Notes: generated from the sequence alone by a model not told the origin. A DNA stretch of 55,375 nt from CAZPAH01 sp964584495 (GCA_964584495.1 CAZPAH010000004.1:1-55375); one strand, 5' to 3'; shown: positions 33,781-42,900, numbered from the stretch's first letter. Numbers and translations: made by a program.

Positions 33781-34611
33781 ATGAGGAAGAAGATAGAGGT
33801 CGCGAGGGAAGCGATACTGTCGGCCGGCTCACTTGTAAAGGCGAGCTTCGGCAGGGAGCGCTCGCGCGAGGTGGAGGAGAAGGACAGGAACGATTTCGTG
33901 ACCGGAACCGACAGGGCGAGCGAAAAGATGATTACGGGAACCCTCGAATCGGCGTTTCCGCATATAGGAATCCTGGCCGAGGAGGGGACCGGGCAGAGGG
34001 GAGAGGACGAGTTCTGGGTGATAGATCCGCTCGACGGGACGACCAATTTCATCCACGGCTATCCCTCGATAGGGATCAGCATCGCCCTCGTGTCGTGCGG
34101 CGAGGTATCGCTCGGTCTCTGCTACGATCCTCTGCGCGAGGAGCTGTTCGAGGCCGTCCGTGGCGGTGGAGCGTTCTGCAACGGCGAGGCGATCCACGTC
34201 TCGGGGGCGGCTAGGATAGAGGATGCGCTTCTGGGCACCGGGTTCCCTTTCAAGGCGTACGATCATCTCGAAAGATACCTGGAGGTCTTCGGCGACCTGT
34301 TCAGGAGGTGCCAGGGGATCAGGAGGGCCGGAGCCGCGGTTCTCGATCTCAGCCACGTGGCGGCGGGGAGGCTCGACGGATTCTGGGAGCTTCACCTCAA
34401 GCCCTGGGATATGGCCGCCGGCTCGCTGATAATAAGGGAGGCGGGTGGGCTGGTAAGCGATTTCTTCGGCGGGGAGTCGTTTCTCTCGTCGGGAAATATA
34501 GTCGCCGGTTCTCCGGCGGTCTACAGGGCGGTGCTGGAGGTGACATCCCGCGTATTCAAACCCGGGGAGATACGCGAGCTTGCCACGGGATTTGACCTTA
34601 CGGCGGGTTAG
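33781..34611 (+). CDS. Inositol monophosphatase family protein
   Basis: A 276-residue phosphatase. The start at 33781 is chosen for AGGAAGGAG upstream; an ATG at 33715 would overlap the LysR gene. Metal-site motifs of the family: EEGTG (lower-affinity Glu in LAEEGTGQRG), WVIDPLDGTTNFIHGYP (Asp pair and GTTNF) and KPWDMAAGSLIIREAGG (Asp of the C-terminal signature). Such Mg-dependent enzymes dephosphorylate inositol-1-phosphate, and some act on fructose-1,6-bisphosphate or on RNA-linked roles (SuhB). The adjacency to inositol-phosphate synthase supports the inositol reaction. Confidence 0.92.
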   Translation: MRKKIEVAREAILSAGSLVKASFGRERSREVEEKDRNDFVTGTDRASEKMITGTLESAFPHIGILAEEGTGQRGEDEFWVIDPLDGTTNFIHGYPSIGISIALVSCGEVSLGLCYDPLREELFEAVRGGGAFCNGEAIHVSGAARIEDALLGTGFPFKAYDHLERYLEVFGDLFRRCQGIRRAGAAVLDLSHVAAGRLDGFWELHLKPWDMAAGSLIIREAGGLVSDFFGGESFLSSGNIVAGSPAVYRAVLEVTSRVFKPGEIRELATGFDLTAG

Positions 34612-34643
34612 ACACGCGGCCGCCGGCCTGAATATTCTTTCTA

Positions 34644-34672
34644 TTGACATTGAATGCTGCTCGAAATAGCAT
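34644..34672 (+). promoter_or_regulatory. Possible promoter with inverted repeat upstream of the 34823 gene
   Basis: TTGACA (34644-34649), 17 bases, then TAGCAT (34667-34672), a weak -10. Overlapping it, AATGCT (34653-34658) and AGCATT (34668-34673) are inverted arms with a 9-base gap, suggesting a regulated promoter about 150 bases upstream of the gene at 34823. Confidence 0.35.
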
Positions 34673-34822
34673 TAGACCTTCATGAAATCGATGGGGTTCT
34701 TTCAATAATATCGTGTAAATCCCGGATAATCGCGGCCGGCCCGTAACAAGGAGCGTGTCCGGTTATTGCCCGGCGCGGAGAGAGCGCCCCGGATATCCGG
34801 GAACGGAAGAGGAGGAGAAGAG

Positions 34823-35635
34823 ATGGCGGCCACGACCCTTCTTCCGCCGGTGACGGCGGTGCGGATGACATGGGCCAGGACCGGAGCCTTCCCCGGCGAC
34901 GAGCATTCGAAACACTCTACGTTGCTTGCCGAGGCGGCGCTGAAGCAGATCAGGGACAGGGCGGAGAATGACGATCTCGAGCGGGCCTACGTCAACAGCG
35001 CCATAGCGACGATGGACGCCTGCCTCAGAAACCTCGCCACTATCTACAAGGGCAGGGAACTGAACTTCGAGGAGAACGGGAAGCTTCGAAAAGCCTACCT
35101 CGAATCGGTGAAGGAGAACCTCGAATTCGGAAACAAGGCGCGCGATTTCCTGAAATCGCTCCCCTCGATGGCGGTTACGGCCGGCGGCGGCGTCACCGTG
35201 ATAGAAGCTATCGGTATTGACAGGATACCGATATGGGCCTTAAGTCTCCTTCTCGCCGGTCTAGGCTATCTCGTCAATCTCATCGTCGTCCGAAAGATGA
35301 GAAGACGCACGCAGATGCTCTATGTGAAGGAGGATTACGACAGGGATCTGTATTTCGAGCAGTACGTCCGAAGGGTCTCGGCGACACTGGAGACCCTCTA
35401 TCTCGATCTGGACCGCATCCACAGGAATATTTTCAAATCCCCGTATCCCGTCGATAGGAGCGCGAAAGAAATTACCGACGGTCTCCTCTCGGGCGTGGGA
35501 ACGACATTCTGCAGGTATATGCACAAGCACATGAACGAGAAGAGGATCACCCCGGAGCTATGGCCCGTCTGCGAATCGGGGAATCCAGAGGCGACCGAGA
35601 GCTGCAGATTCTGGAGCCTGGAACAGAAGGGTTGA
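34823..35635 (+). CDS. Membrane-anchored protein of unknown function
   Basis: A 270-residue protein I do not recognise. The ATG at 34823 is chosen for GAGGAGGAGAAGAG upstream; an earlier in-frame ATG at 34766 lacks a good site. Residues 25-130 are helical and charged. One or two hydrophobic segments follow (about 135-180, with SMAVTAGGGVTVIEAIG and IWALSLLLAGLGYLVNLIVV), then a basic KMRRRTQML patch. The C-terminal 85 residues carry Trp/Cys (CRYMHKHMNEKRI, CESGNPEATESC). This suggests a hairpin membrane anchor with cytosolic domains either side. Its neighbours give no clear functional hint. Confidence 0.6.
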   Translation: MAATTLLPPVTAVRMTWARTGAFPGDEHSKHSTLLAEAALKQIRDRAENDDLERAYVNSAIATMDACLRNLATIYKGRELNFEENGKLRKAYLESVKENLEFGNKARDFLKSLPSMAVTAGGGVTVIEAIGIDRIPIWALSLLLAGLGYLVNLIVVRKMRRRTQMLYVKEDYDRDLYFEQYVRRVSATLETLYLDLDRIHRNIFKSPYPVDRSAKEITDGLLSGVGTTFCRYMHKHMNEKRITPELWPVCESGNPEATESCRFWSLEQKG

Positions 35636-35670
35636 AAAAATTAGGGGACCGCCCCAAAGAGGCGGCCCCC
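35635..35670 (-). terminator. Rho-independent terminator of the lipoprotein gene
   Basis: GGGGACCGCC (35644-35653) pairs with GGCGGCCCCC (35661-35670) around a 7-base loop with one mismatch. Read on the minus strand, the hairpin is followed by TAATTTTTT. It lies 20 bases beyond the stop of the lipoprotein gene at 35690. Confidence 0.85.
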
Positions 35671-35689
35671 CGATCACAGGCGGGACTTG

Positions 35690-36817
35690 CTAGAGCGAAT
35701 TGCTGCAGTTCATGCCCCATATCCCCTTGAAGAATCCCCTTCCATCCTCGCCTGTGACCCATTCCCCTTTAAGACGGCCTGCCGGCGCGGTGTTCCTGCC
35801 GTACCATTCTCCCTCGAACCATCCGCTCGAGATAAGCTCGGCCACGGAAGTGACCGACGGGGAATATCCGTAATGTCCCCTTAGTATGCCCTTGAACTCA
35901 CCGCGGAGGCCGATATACTTTCCGAAAAATATCCGCTCCCCGGCGCTGTTGATGCCGAAATGCCCCCTGAGATATCCGGCCATCCAGCCGGCCTCGTTGA
36001 TCCAGATACCGTGGAACCTGCCGAGGACTATCCCGCGCTGCTCACCCGTGTAGGTATTCACGATGGTGTCCGGCTCGGTCTTCCTGAAATCGCCGAGAAG
36101 GTATCCGTGCGGGCACTCCGGCGTGACGACATGGCTCGCTATCATGATGCCGTTACCGCATCTGTCGACCGGCTGGAACAGCTCGAGCGCCTCCAGCTCG
36201 TCGATCGTGAAGGTTCTGCTGAAAGGCCCCGTCTTGAATGTCAGGGTCGCGGGGGCCAGCTCGTTGCCGAGCGAATCGAGGGCTGAGGGCGGAACGATGA
36301 TCCTCACCATTATCCCGTCCACGTGGGGGCATGTATGCGATACCCACTCTATCGTCGATCTGTCGATCCTCGTGATGTAATCCCGCGGATCGAAAGCTAT
36401 CAGCCTCTCGATTACGATCGCACCCCCGTCGATATGCATGCCGCCCGTCCAGTCGAGCGGGCAGCAGTCGGTGATCGTCGAATCGACGACGGTATTCGCC
36501 AGCCTGCCCCAGACGGCCCGCAGCCTGTATCTCTTGACGTTGCGGTGGCGCTCCATCGCCTGGACGGAATTCTCGTTCTGCATCGGGTCCCCGTACAGGG
36601 GCTCCTGCCCCATCGCTTCGTACTGTTCCGGTTCTCCGAAGGCGACGAGCTCGTCGCCCTCCGTGTACCCTCCCGTAGGCGAATCGAGGTCGATCGCGCT
36701 TTCGGCATCCGCCGTCGTGTCGGACACCGGGGACACGGCATCGCTTCCGGTAAGCTGGCAGCCCGCCGCAATGGCGATGAGGAGTAGAACGAACAGCGGT
36801 GAAAGTATTCTCTTCAT
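35690..36817 (-). CDS. Lipoprotein with C-terminal Gly/aromatic (G-x3-G) repeats
   Basis: A 375-residue exported protein with a type II signal: hydrophobic stretch then IAAGC (Cys20). Residues 21-80 are acidic and probably disordered. Residues 90-215 form a domain rich in beta strands with Cys pairs (DCCP, TCPH, DRCGNG). From 238 to 369 there are at least seven short repeats of the form G-[YIWFK]-x-x-G-x-[FWY], for example GYLLGDF, GIVLGRFHG, GWMAGYLRGHFG, GWFEGEWYG, GRLKGEW and GFFKGIWG. These resemble MORN-like beta-hairpin repeats. I do not know a family for it. A GGAGGGTAAGG ribosome site and its own terminator suggest a single-gene transcript. Confidence 0.65.
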   Translation of the reverse strand: MKRILSPLFVLLLIAIAAGCQLTGSDAVSPVSDTTADAESAIDLDSPTGGYTEGDELVAFGEPEQYEAMGQEPLYGDPMQNENSVQAMERHRNVKRYRLRAVWGRLANTVVDSTITDCCPLDWTGGMHIDGGAIVIERLIAFDPRDYITRIDRSTIEWVSHTCPHVDGIMVRIIVPPSALDSLGNELAPATLTFKTGPFSRTFTIDELEALELFQPVDRCGNGIMIASHVVTPECPHGYLLGDFRKTEPDTIVNTYTGEQRGIVLGRFHGIWINEAGWMAGYLRGHFGINSAGERIFFGKYIGLRGEFKGILRGHYGYSPSVTSVAELISSGWFEGEWYGRNTAPAGRLKGEWVTGEDGRGFFKGIWGMNCSNSL

Positions 36818-37183
36818 CTTTCCTTACCCTCCCTTTCCTTTGACTGGGTTAAAGTCGACTTTTCTTCCTTAAGGCTTGATTTACGAGAAAGGTCCTGGCC
36901 CGACCCTCTAGCTGATTTAGTCCTGCTATCCCTTTTTGCAGGACCGGTGCCTGATCGTGATCCCGGACGAAAATAGTGCCATCTTATTGTATAGGCATTA
37001 GTTGCAAAATCGACTTTCATGCGGGGCGGTCCGGTTTGAAGGGGGAAGTTGTACCGTATGGTTCAATCGAGAGATTTGAGTGTCCACGCAGGTCCATAAA
37101 TCGGATCGAACCGAAGAAATCGCTAAAAGTTTACCGAAAAGGGACGAAAGTACTACTGAAGGATCGTGAAAAAAGGAGCGGCG
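36818..37183. other. 366-base divergent intergenic region
   Basis: This AT-richer stretch lies between the lipoprotein gene (-) and the NeuD-like gene (+). I see no coding frame of note. It holds a perfect 12-bp palindrome AAAGTCGACTTT (36851-36862), and the half-motif CGACTTT recurs at 37011-37017. Clear -10/-35 pairs were not found for either gene, so promoters are not assigned. Confidence 0.5.
36851..36862. repeat. 12-bp palindrome AAAGTCGACTTT
   Basis: A perfect palindrome 34 bases upstream of the lipoprotein start codon, so close to where its promoter or leader should be. A related half-site CGACTTT is found about 155 bases away in the same intergenic region. A regulator site is possible. 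Confidence 0.35.
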
Positions 37184-37846
37184 ATGAAGGAACTTGTAAT
37201 ATATGGAGGGGGGGGATTCGCCAGGGAGGTCTCTTTCCTCGTGAGGGAGATAAACAAAGGTCCGGGCGGTCCCTTCTACGATTTTCTGGGATATATAGAC
37301 GACAACCCCTCGGCGACCGGAAGGGAGATCGGCGGCGGCGGGATCATCGGGGACGGCGGATGGTTCGAGAAGAGGAAGGAAAAGGTATGCTGCGCTATCG
37401 CCATAGGTAATCCAGCGGCGATCGAGCGCATCAGCGGCAGGCTCGCATCCTACGATTGCGTTGAATTTCCTAACCTTATCGACCGCTCGGTGACGATGGA
37501 CGATGCAAGGGTCGAGCTCGGCGAGGGGAACATCATTACCGCCGGTAATATCTTCACGACCGATATCCGCATAGGTTCCTTCAACATCTTCAACCTATCC
37601 TGCACGTGCGGGCACGATGTGGTGATCGGGGACTGCTGCGTGATTAACCCCGGCTGCTGCATCTCCGGCTGCATCCACATGGAGGGAAGGTCTCTTGTCG
37701 GCACGGGGGCGACGGTTCTACAGTGCCTCACCATCGGGGAAGGGGCGGTCATCGGGGCGGGAGCCGTGGTGACGAAGGATGTCGAGGGGGGCGTCACGGT
37801 GGTCGGAGTGCCGGCAAGGCCGGTCGCGGTGCGCTCCGGCGTCTGA
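37184..37846 (+). CDS. NeuD/PglD-type sugar O- or N-acetyltransferase
   Basis: A 220-residue protein from the ATG at 37184 (AAGGAG upstream; an earlier GTG at 37166 lies before the ribosome site). The N-terminal Rossmann-like part begins KELVIYGGGGFAREVSFLVRE and contains FLGYIDDNP, as in NeuD/PglD. The C-terminal left-handed beta-helix has hexapeptide repeats from about 110: IRIGSFNIFNLSCTCGHDVVIGDCCVINPG with the catalytic-type His in CGHD, then GTGATVLQCLTIGEGAVIGAGAVVTKDV and GVPARPV. These enzymes acetylate nucleotide sugars or sialic acid for surface glycans. Unusually Cys-rich in the helix. Confidence 0.87.
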   Translation: MKELVIYGGGGFAREVSFLVREINKGPGGPFYDFLGYIDDNPSATGREIGGGGIIGDGGWFEKRKEKVCCAIAIGNPAAIERISGRLASYDCVEFPNLIDRSVTMDDARVELGEGNIITAGNIFTTDIRIGSFNIFNLSCTCGHDVVIGDCCVINPGCCISGCIHMEGRSLVGTGATVLQCLTIGEGAVIGAGAVVTKDVEGGVTVVGVPARPVAVRSGV

Positions 37847-38006
37847 CGGACACGAAGCCGACTAGCAACCGCCGCCTCCTCAGGCGGCCGATCCGTGCAG
37901 GCTCCAATCCGGCGGGCCGCAGGTAACCCCACAATTTATGAAACAACTTCAACGTTCCGCCCGTATCCTATGCATGGGACGATTCATCAAACAAGGAGGA
38001 CTCGGG

Positions 38007-38585
38007 ATGAAAAGAATTCTGGTTTTCATCATAGCCGCAGCTTTCACATTCGCCGCCTTCGGGGACACCGACGCCGAGTGCCGGATCAAGTATAAGGATC
38101 ACGATTCGTACCTGGGATTCAGGGATGATGACGTCGAGGTCGATTTCGACGACGGAAGCATCATTTTCTACTCTGACCGGGACGACGACGAGGTCGAGAT
38201 CACCGAGGATTACGAGCTGCTTATAAACGGCAAGCGGATAAAGCTCGACAAGGACCAGGAAAAGCTGGTTGAACGGTATTACGATAACATGGAGGATATA
38301 GTCGATTTCGCGAAGGAGCTGGGGATCGAGGGGGCGAAGATAGGAGCGAGCGGGGCCAAGCTGGGGCTTGATGCCCTGGCGAAGGTTTTCATGCTTCTTG
38401 ACGACGATTACGATTCCGACGATCTCGAGAAGGAGATGGAAAAGGCGGCGGATAAAATCGAGCGCAGGGCGAAAAAGCTTGAGAAAAAGGCCGAAAAAAT
38501 AGAGGATATGGCCGATGATCTTGAAAGAACCCACCGCAAGCTGAGAAGAGCGGTGCCGGAGCTCGACGAGCTCGGCTGGTTCTGA
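38007..38585 (+). CDS. Secreted acidic coiled-coil protein, possibly DUF2884/YggN-like
   Basis: A 192-residue protein with a signal peptide (1-24) and AAGGAGGA ribosome site; in-frame ATGs at 37938 and 37971 are less likely. Mature residues 30-70 are extremely acidic (repeated DDD/DDDE). They are followed by DYELLINGKRIKLDKDQEKLVERYYDNM, which parallels the NGK-x-x-L-x-x-x-Q pattern in the E. coli periplasmic protein YggN. Residues 95-120 are Gly/Ala-rich (GAKIGASGAKLGLDAL), and 130-180 form a charged coiled coil (EKAADKIERRAKKLEKKAEKIEDM). A periplasmic metal-binding or structural role is possible, but this is inference. Confidence 0.6.
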   Translation: MKRILVFIIAAAFTFAAFGDTDAECRIKYKDHDSYLGFRDDDVEVDFDDGSIIFYSDRDDDEVEITEDYELLINGKRIKLDKDQEKLVERYYDNMEDIVDFAKELGIEGAKIGASGAKLGLDALAKVFMLLDDDYDSDDLEKEMEKAADKIERRAKKLEKKAEKIEDMADDLERTHRKLRRAVPELDELGWF

Positions 38586-38647
38586 CAGGCCCGCGCCCGC
38601 ATGAAGGCGGGTTGTCCGTAATGTGACAGGGAAGGAGAGGCCGAGCT

Positions 38648-39031
38648 ATGGAACAACATGTAACGATTCTGGGGGCCCTGCATATAGCCTTTAGCGCAAC
38701 CGGCATCATCGCGGCGATGATCGTTTTCATCGCGGTGGCGGGCGGAGGGTTCCTCTCCGGCGATATAGAGGCGATGGCCATAACGACGACGATCGGATCC
38801 GCGATCGGGTTCCTACTGTTCATGCTCAGCCTGCCAGGACTGATCGGTGGGATAGGTCTTCTGAAACGCAGGCAGTGGGCAAGGATCCTGACTCTCGTGG
38901 TGGGATTCTTGAACCTGCCCGTTATTCCCTTCGGAACGATACTCGGTATATACACGATTTGGGTTCTGCTGAACGACAAAACGAAGTTGCTTTTTTCACC
39001 GCAGCGAGGAGCGTCCGAGAATGAATTTTGA
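38648..39031 (+). CDS. Small membrane protein with four hydrophobic segments
   Basis: A 127-residue protein with segments at about 5-28, 42-62, 66-80 and 85-108, including the motif LLKRRQWARILTLVVGFLNLPVIPFGTILGIYTIWVLL. This is common in small uncharacterised bacterial membrane proteins (DUF4064-like). AAGGAGAGG precedes the ATG. It follows the secreted acidic protein by 62 bases. An open frame for a 29-residue hydrophobic peptide overlaps its stop. Function unknown. Confidence 0.65.
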   Translation: MEQHVTILGALHIAFSATGIIAAMIVFIAVAGGGFLSGDIEAMAITTTIGSAIGFLLFMLSLPGLIGGIGLLKRRQWARILTLVVGFLNLPVIPFGTILGIYTIWVLLNDKTKLLFSPQRGASENEF

Positions 39032-39110
39032 AAATACTCTCACACGTGGAAGTGTCGCTATGCTGTCGATCATTCTTGAAATATTCTACCTCATCAAATC
39101 CGGCCTGTAA
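39021..39110 (+). CDS. Possible 29-residue membrane peptide
   Basis: An ATG at 39021 overlaps the end of the preceding gene (whose TGA is 39029-39031) in another frame, with AGGAG 9-10 bases upstream. The encoded peptide has a charged N-terminus and a hydrophobic segment VAMLSIILEIFYLIKSGL, like single-span small membrane proteins. The overlap suggests translational coupling, but the frame is short and may be chance. Confidence 0.3.
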   Translation: MNFENTLTRGSVAMLSIILEIFYLIKSGL

Positions 39111-39196
39111 TTTGGCGGCCGGCGGCCGTCATATTGCACGTGAGGCGGAGGGGACTCCACCGCACGCCGCGGAATCCAGGCGAATACTAATCAAGT

Positions 39197-39913
39197 TCAG
39201 ATGAATTTTTCCCTTTTCTGGAGGTTGAGAAGACCGTAGAGAAGGGCGATGACCGTTCCGACGGCGAGATATATCCTGTTCGTCATCACCGTCTTGGCGA
39301 ACACGGCCTCGTTTTCCGGCGTTATGAACGGATTGATGAAGAGGTCCCACTTGCTGTTCTCGACGAAATCGCTCAGGAACATCAGCCCGACGCCGATGAT
39401 CACCATCACGACTGCCGTCCCGGTGCCGTCGCGTATAAGTGTCGAGAGGAGAAAGCAGATGCTTCCCAAAAAGAAGATCGGGAACATCAGGTGGTAGACC
39501 ACCTTGAATACCGGCACGGAGACCAGGATCACAGAGCTGAGAAGCGCCAGGGCCAGAAGTATCACGAAGACGAGCACCCATATGAGAAACATCCTGCCGA
39601 CCCAGACCTTGTACCTGTAGTTCGGGATCCCGAACAGTATCTCGATCATCCTGCTGTCCACGTCGTTCTGTATGCCGAACGCCATCGGGTAGAAGACAAG
39701 CAGTATCCCGGGCAGCACCAGGATGCCGAAGACCTGGGCCACCGACGGATCGGAATCCGAGCTGAAGAAGAATATCAGCGTGATCAGCAGGTAGAAGATG
39801 AACGCCGCGATCAGAAAGTAGATGAACTTGTTCGCGAAGATGATCTTCAGGTTGTACCTGGAATAGGTTGCCGTCAGATCTACGAGATTTTTTATCCTAT
39901 TGACGTACCTCAT
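39197..39913 (-). CDS. ABC-2 type transporter permease
   Basis: A 238-residue protein with six membrane helices (about 27-47, 62-84, 105-130, 138-160, 163-182 and 212-230). It has a short N-terminal amphipathic helix, a GIQNDVDSRMIEILFGIPNYRYKVWVGRM loop after helix 2 (typical of ABC-2 permeases, which place this coupling region in the cytosol), and a basic end. It overlaps the end of the RND-ABC fusion gene by 17 bases, so it is the probable membrane partner of the fused ATPase. It is the last gene of the efflux operon. Confidence 0.8.
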   Translation of the reverse strand: MRYVNRIKNLVDLTATYSRYNLKIIFANKFIYFLIAAFIFYLLITLIFFFSSDSDPSVAQVFGILVLPGILLVFYPMAFGIQNDVDSRMIEILFGIPNYRYKVWVGRMFLIWVLVFVILLALALLSSVILVSVPVFKVVYHLMFPIFFLGSICFLLSTLIRDGTGTAVVMVIIGVGLMFLSDFVENSKWDLFINPFITPENEAVFAKTVMTNRIYLAVGTVIALLYGLLNLQKREKFI

Positions 39914-42900
39914 GGTCCTTCTTTCTCAGCATCCACAGGTAGGCATCCTCCAGCGTCGGATTTATCTCCGCCGCGTCGGCGGCGGGGCGCTCCCGGGAAA
40001 GGCACCTTACCCTGATCTTCTCGCCGTCACGCATATGGTGAACGACCAGCATCGTCTTTCTGACCGTCTCGAGATCCTTGGGCTCGATGTTGAACTGCCA
40101 TACATGGCCTCTCGCCGTCTCGGTCATCTTGGCCGGATCGTCGCAGTAGAGCAGCCTCCCCCGGTCGAGAATCGCCACCCGGTTGCAGGAGCTGTAGATA
40201 TCCTCGATGATATGCGTGGAAAAGATCACGACCCTCTCCCTGCTCAGCTCGACGAGGAGGTTCCTGAACCTTATCCTCTCGCGCGGATCGAGGCCGGCGG
40301 TCGGTTCGTCCACGACCAGTATCCTCGGCAGGTGAAGGAGTATCTGCGCGATACCGACCCTCTGCTTCATTCCCCCCGAGAAAGAGCCTATGGTCTTGTC
40401 CCTGTGCTCCTCGATATGGACCGCCTCGAGAACGTAATTGACCATCTTCTCGCGGCGAGGCCTATCGGTCAGCCCTTTCAGTATGCCCTGGTAGTTGAGG
40501 AACTCCCATGCGGTCATGTTCTCGTATGTGCCGAATTCCTGCGGCAGGTAGCCGATGAGTCCCTGGAGCTCCTCCCTTTTCTCGTTCACGTCGATGCCGT
40601 TGATCTGGATCTTCCCGTAGCTCTGGTCGAAGATGCCGCAGATGATGCGCATGAGGGTCGTCTTGCCGGCCCCGTTGGGACCCAGCAGGCCGAACATCCC
40701 TTTCCCGATCTGGAGCGTCACGCCGTCGAGGGCCTTGAACGGGACCTTTTTCCGTCCGATCATCGGGATCATCATGACGAATCTGTAGAAAGCCTTTCTC
40801 AGGCCGGAGAATCTGCCCGAAATCCTCGCTATATTCACCTTGTCGCGGTGGATACGGTTGGAGGTCGTGTAGATCACCAGCGCCGTGTACCAGAGGGCGG
40901 CGATAAGGATCACGAGGGCCGTGTCATGCCACCTGAGATAGAAGAACAGCAGGTTTGCCAGGGGCAGTCCCCAGAAGAGGACCGGCCGCACCCGCCCGGC
41001 CCATCTCCCCGGCGACAGTCTGCCACCGCCTGAGAATCGGAACTCGAGGAACTCCCTGACCGGGTTCCAGAGAAAGAGGATATAGAAGAAGACGGCGTGG
41101 GAGAGGACGAATGTCCAGAAGAAGCTGTTCAGGTATAAATATACGAAATAGACGGCGAACGCCAGCAGGGGGACCTGCCAGGCGAATCCTCCGAAATCCG
41201 AGAGGGCGCGGTACGCATGCCCCGATCCGTCCCTGTGCCTCTTGGCGTTTCCCTTGTTCCACTCGCGCGCGAACCTCGAGGGATGATCGAATATCTTGAC
41301 GAGGTTTCGTATCTCGATCGTTATCGGGGCACCCTCTGGGATTATGCTCGAGGCCGCCTGGCGGAGGCTCGACATCACGAACCATGTAGCCCCCGGAATG
41401 GAGAAGAGGAGCGCGGAGAGGAAGGCGAGCTTCCAGATATTGCTGTCTACGCGGGTGAAGATGAGGTAGCAGCCGGCGGTGAAGAGGATCATGTGGGCGA
41501 TCTTGATCCTTATGTCGAGCCGGCGCATCCAGGAAAGGGCCGCCTCCAGCCCCGAGTAGACGACCGGTATGAATATCAGCGTGAAGAGGGTGCTCAGGGA
41601 GAGACCGCCGATAACGGTGATCGCGAACGGGGCTCCCATGATCGAGACATCCTCGGTCTTTCCCATCGCGAGCGGTATCATCGCGATTATCGTCGTCGCC
41701 GCCGTGATGAGGATCGGCCTCGTCCTGGCTCTCCCCGCCGCCAGCAGCGCCCTGGCGACCCTGTGACCGCGCCGCCTCAGTATCATCGAGTAGTCTATCA
41801 GGATGATCCCGTTGTTCACCACCACGCCGAGCAGTATGACAAACCCGGTCAGCGTATAGAGGTTGATGATCGAGGTCCGGGTGAATATCAGCATCCAGAA
41901 CGATCCGATCGCCGCGAGCGGGACTGTGAACATCATCACCACCGGCGTCGTCAGCGATTCGAAGACCGAAGCGAGGATCATGTAGATCAGTATGAAGGCG
42001 GCTACGATGAGAAAGGTGTACTCTCCGTACTCGTTCTCTTCGTGCACCACCTCCACAGCGACGCCCGAGGGGATCACAAGGGCCGCCACGAGCTGATCGA
42101 CCTCGGCCCTGGCCGATTCGAGAAGATCCTTCGAGCTGTTCACCTCGTCGGAGAACCGGTAGGTGACCTCGATCTGCTTCTCCTGGTTGACCCGGTTTAT
42201 CGAGGGCAGGCCGTGCGAGTATATTATCCTCGAAAGCCGCTGGAGCTCGATCGATCCTGTGTTTCCCCCCTGTATCGACAGCCTTTGAAGATCCTCGATC
42301 CTGCGCTGCTCCTGGTTCATCTTCCTGATCACGATATCGTACTCGTCTGTCCCCTGCCTGTAGGTGAGGTTCGTCGAGAACTCGTTGGGAAACGTTCTGA
42401 GCTCCGATCCTATCGCCGAAAGCGGGATGTCGTAGTAGCTCATGAGGTCGGTGTCGAAATGCAGGTGAATCTCGGGGCGGTCATCGGAGACGTTCATGGA
42501 AGCCGACGATACCGAGCTCAGGTTTTCCAGGTGATACTTGATATCGTCGCCGAAATCCCTCATCACCTCGAAGTTGCTGCCTATGATCACGACCTTCTCC
42601 TGCTGGACGCCGATCCCGAACATCCTCATCATCGCCCTCTCCATGCCCATCCCGCCGCTCCTTCCGTACCGGGTGCTGGCCTGCGGCGGATCGAAGCTCA
42701 CGTCGGCGGTCCTGTAGTCCTCGAAGCGTTTCCTCACGTCCTCCTTGATCTCGTTGAACGAACGGTTATCGATCTCCCTGTAATTATCCTTCAGGGTGAT
42801 CGTGATCATCGCCTCGTCCTCGTAGATTCTGCTTAGCATGTCCATCTTCTCGGGGATCGACTCGAACCTCGACTCCAGGTCGGTCACCGTCGCGTCGGTC

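Noticed and set aside
37861..37935. A hairpin-rich stretch that at first sight recalls a tRNA with a long variable arm, which would be notable beside selenium genes
   Set aside because: The T-arm bases do not pair, there is no 7-base anticodon loop with TCA, and no acceptor stem can be formed.
41217..42836. A 539-codon plus-strand open frame opposite the RND-ABC fusion gene
   Set aside because: Its translation has no family motif, and it lies antisense to intact RND permease sequence.
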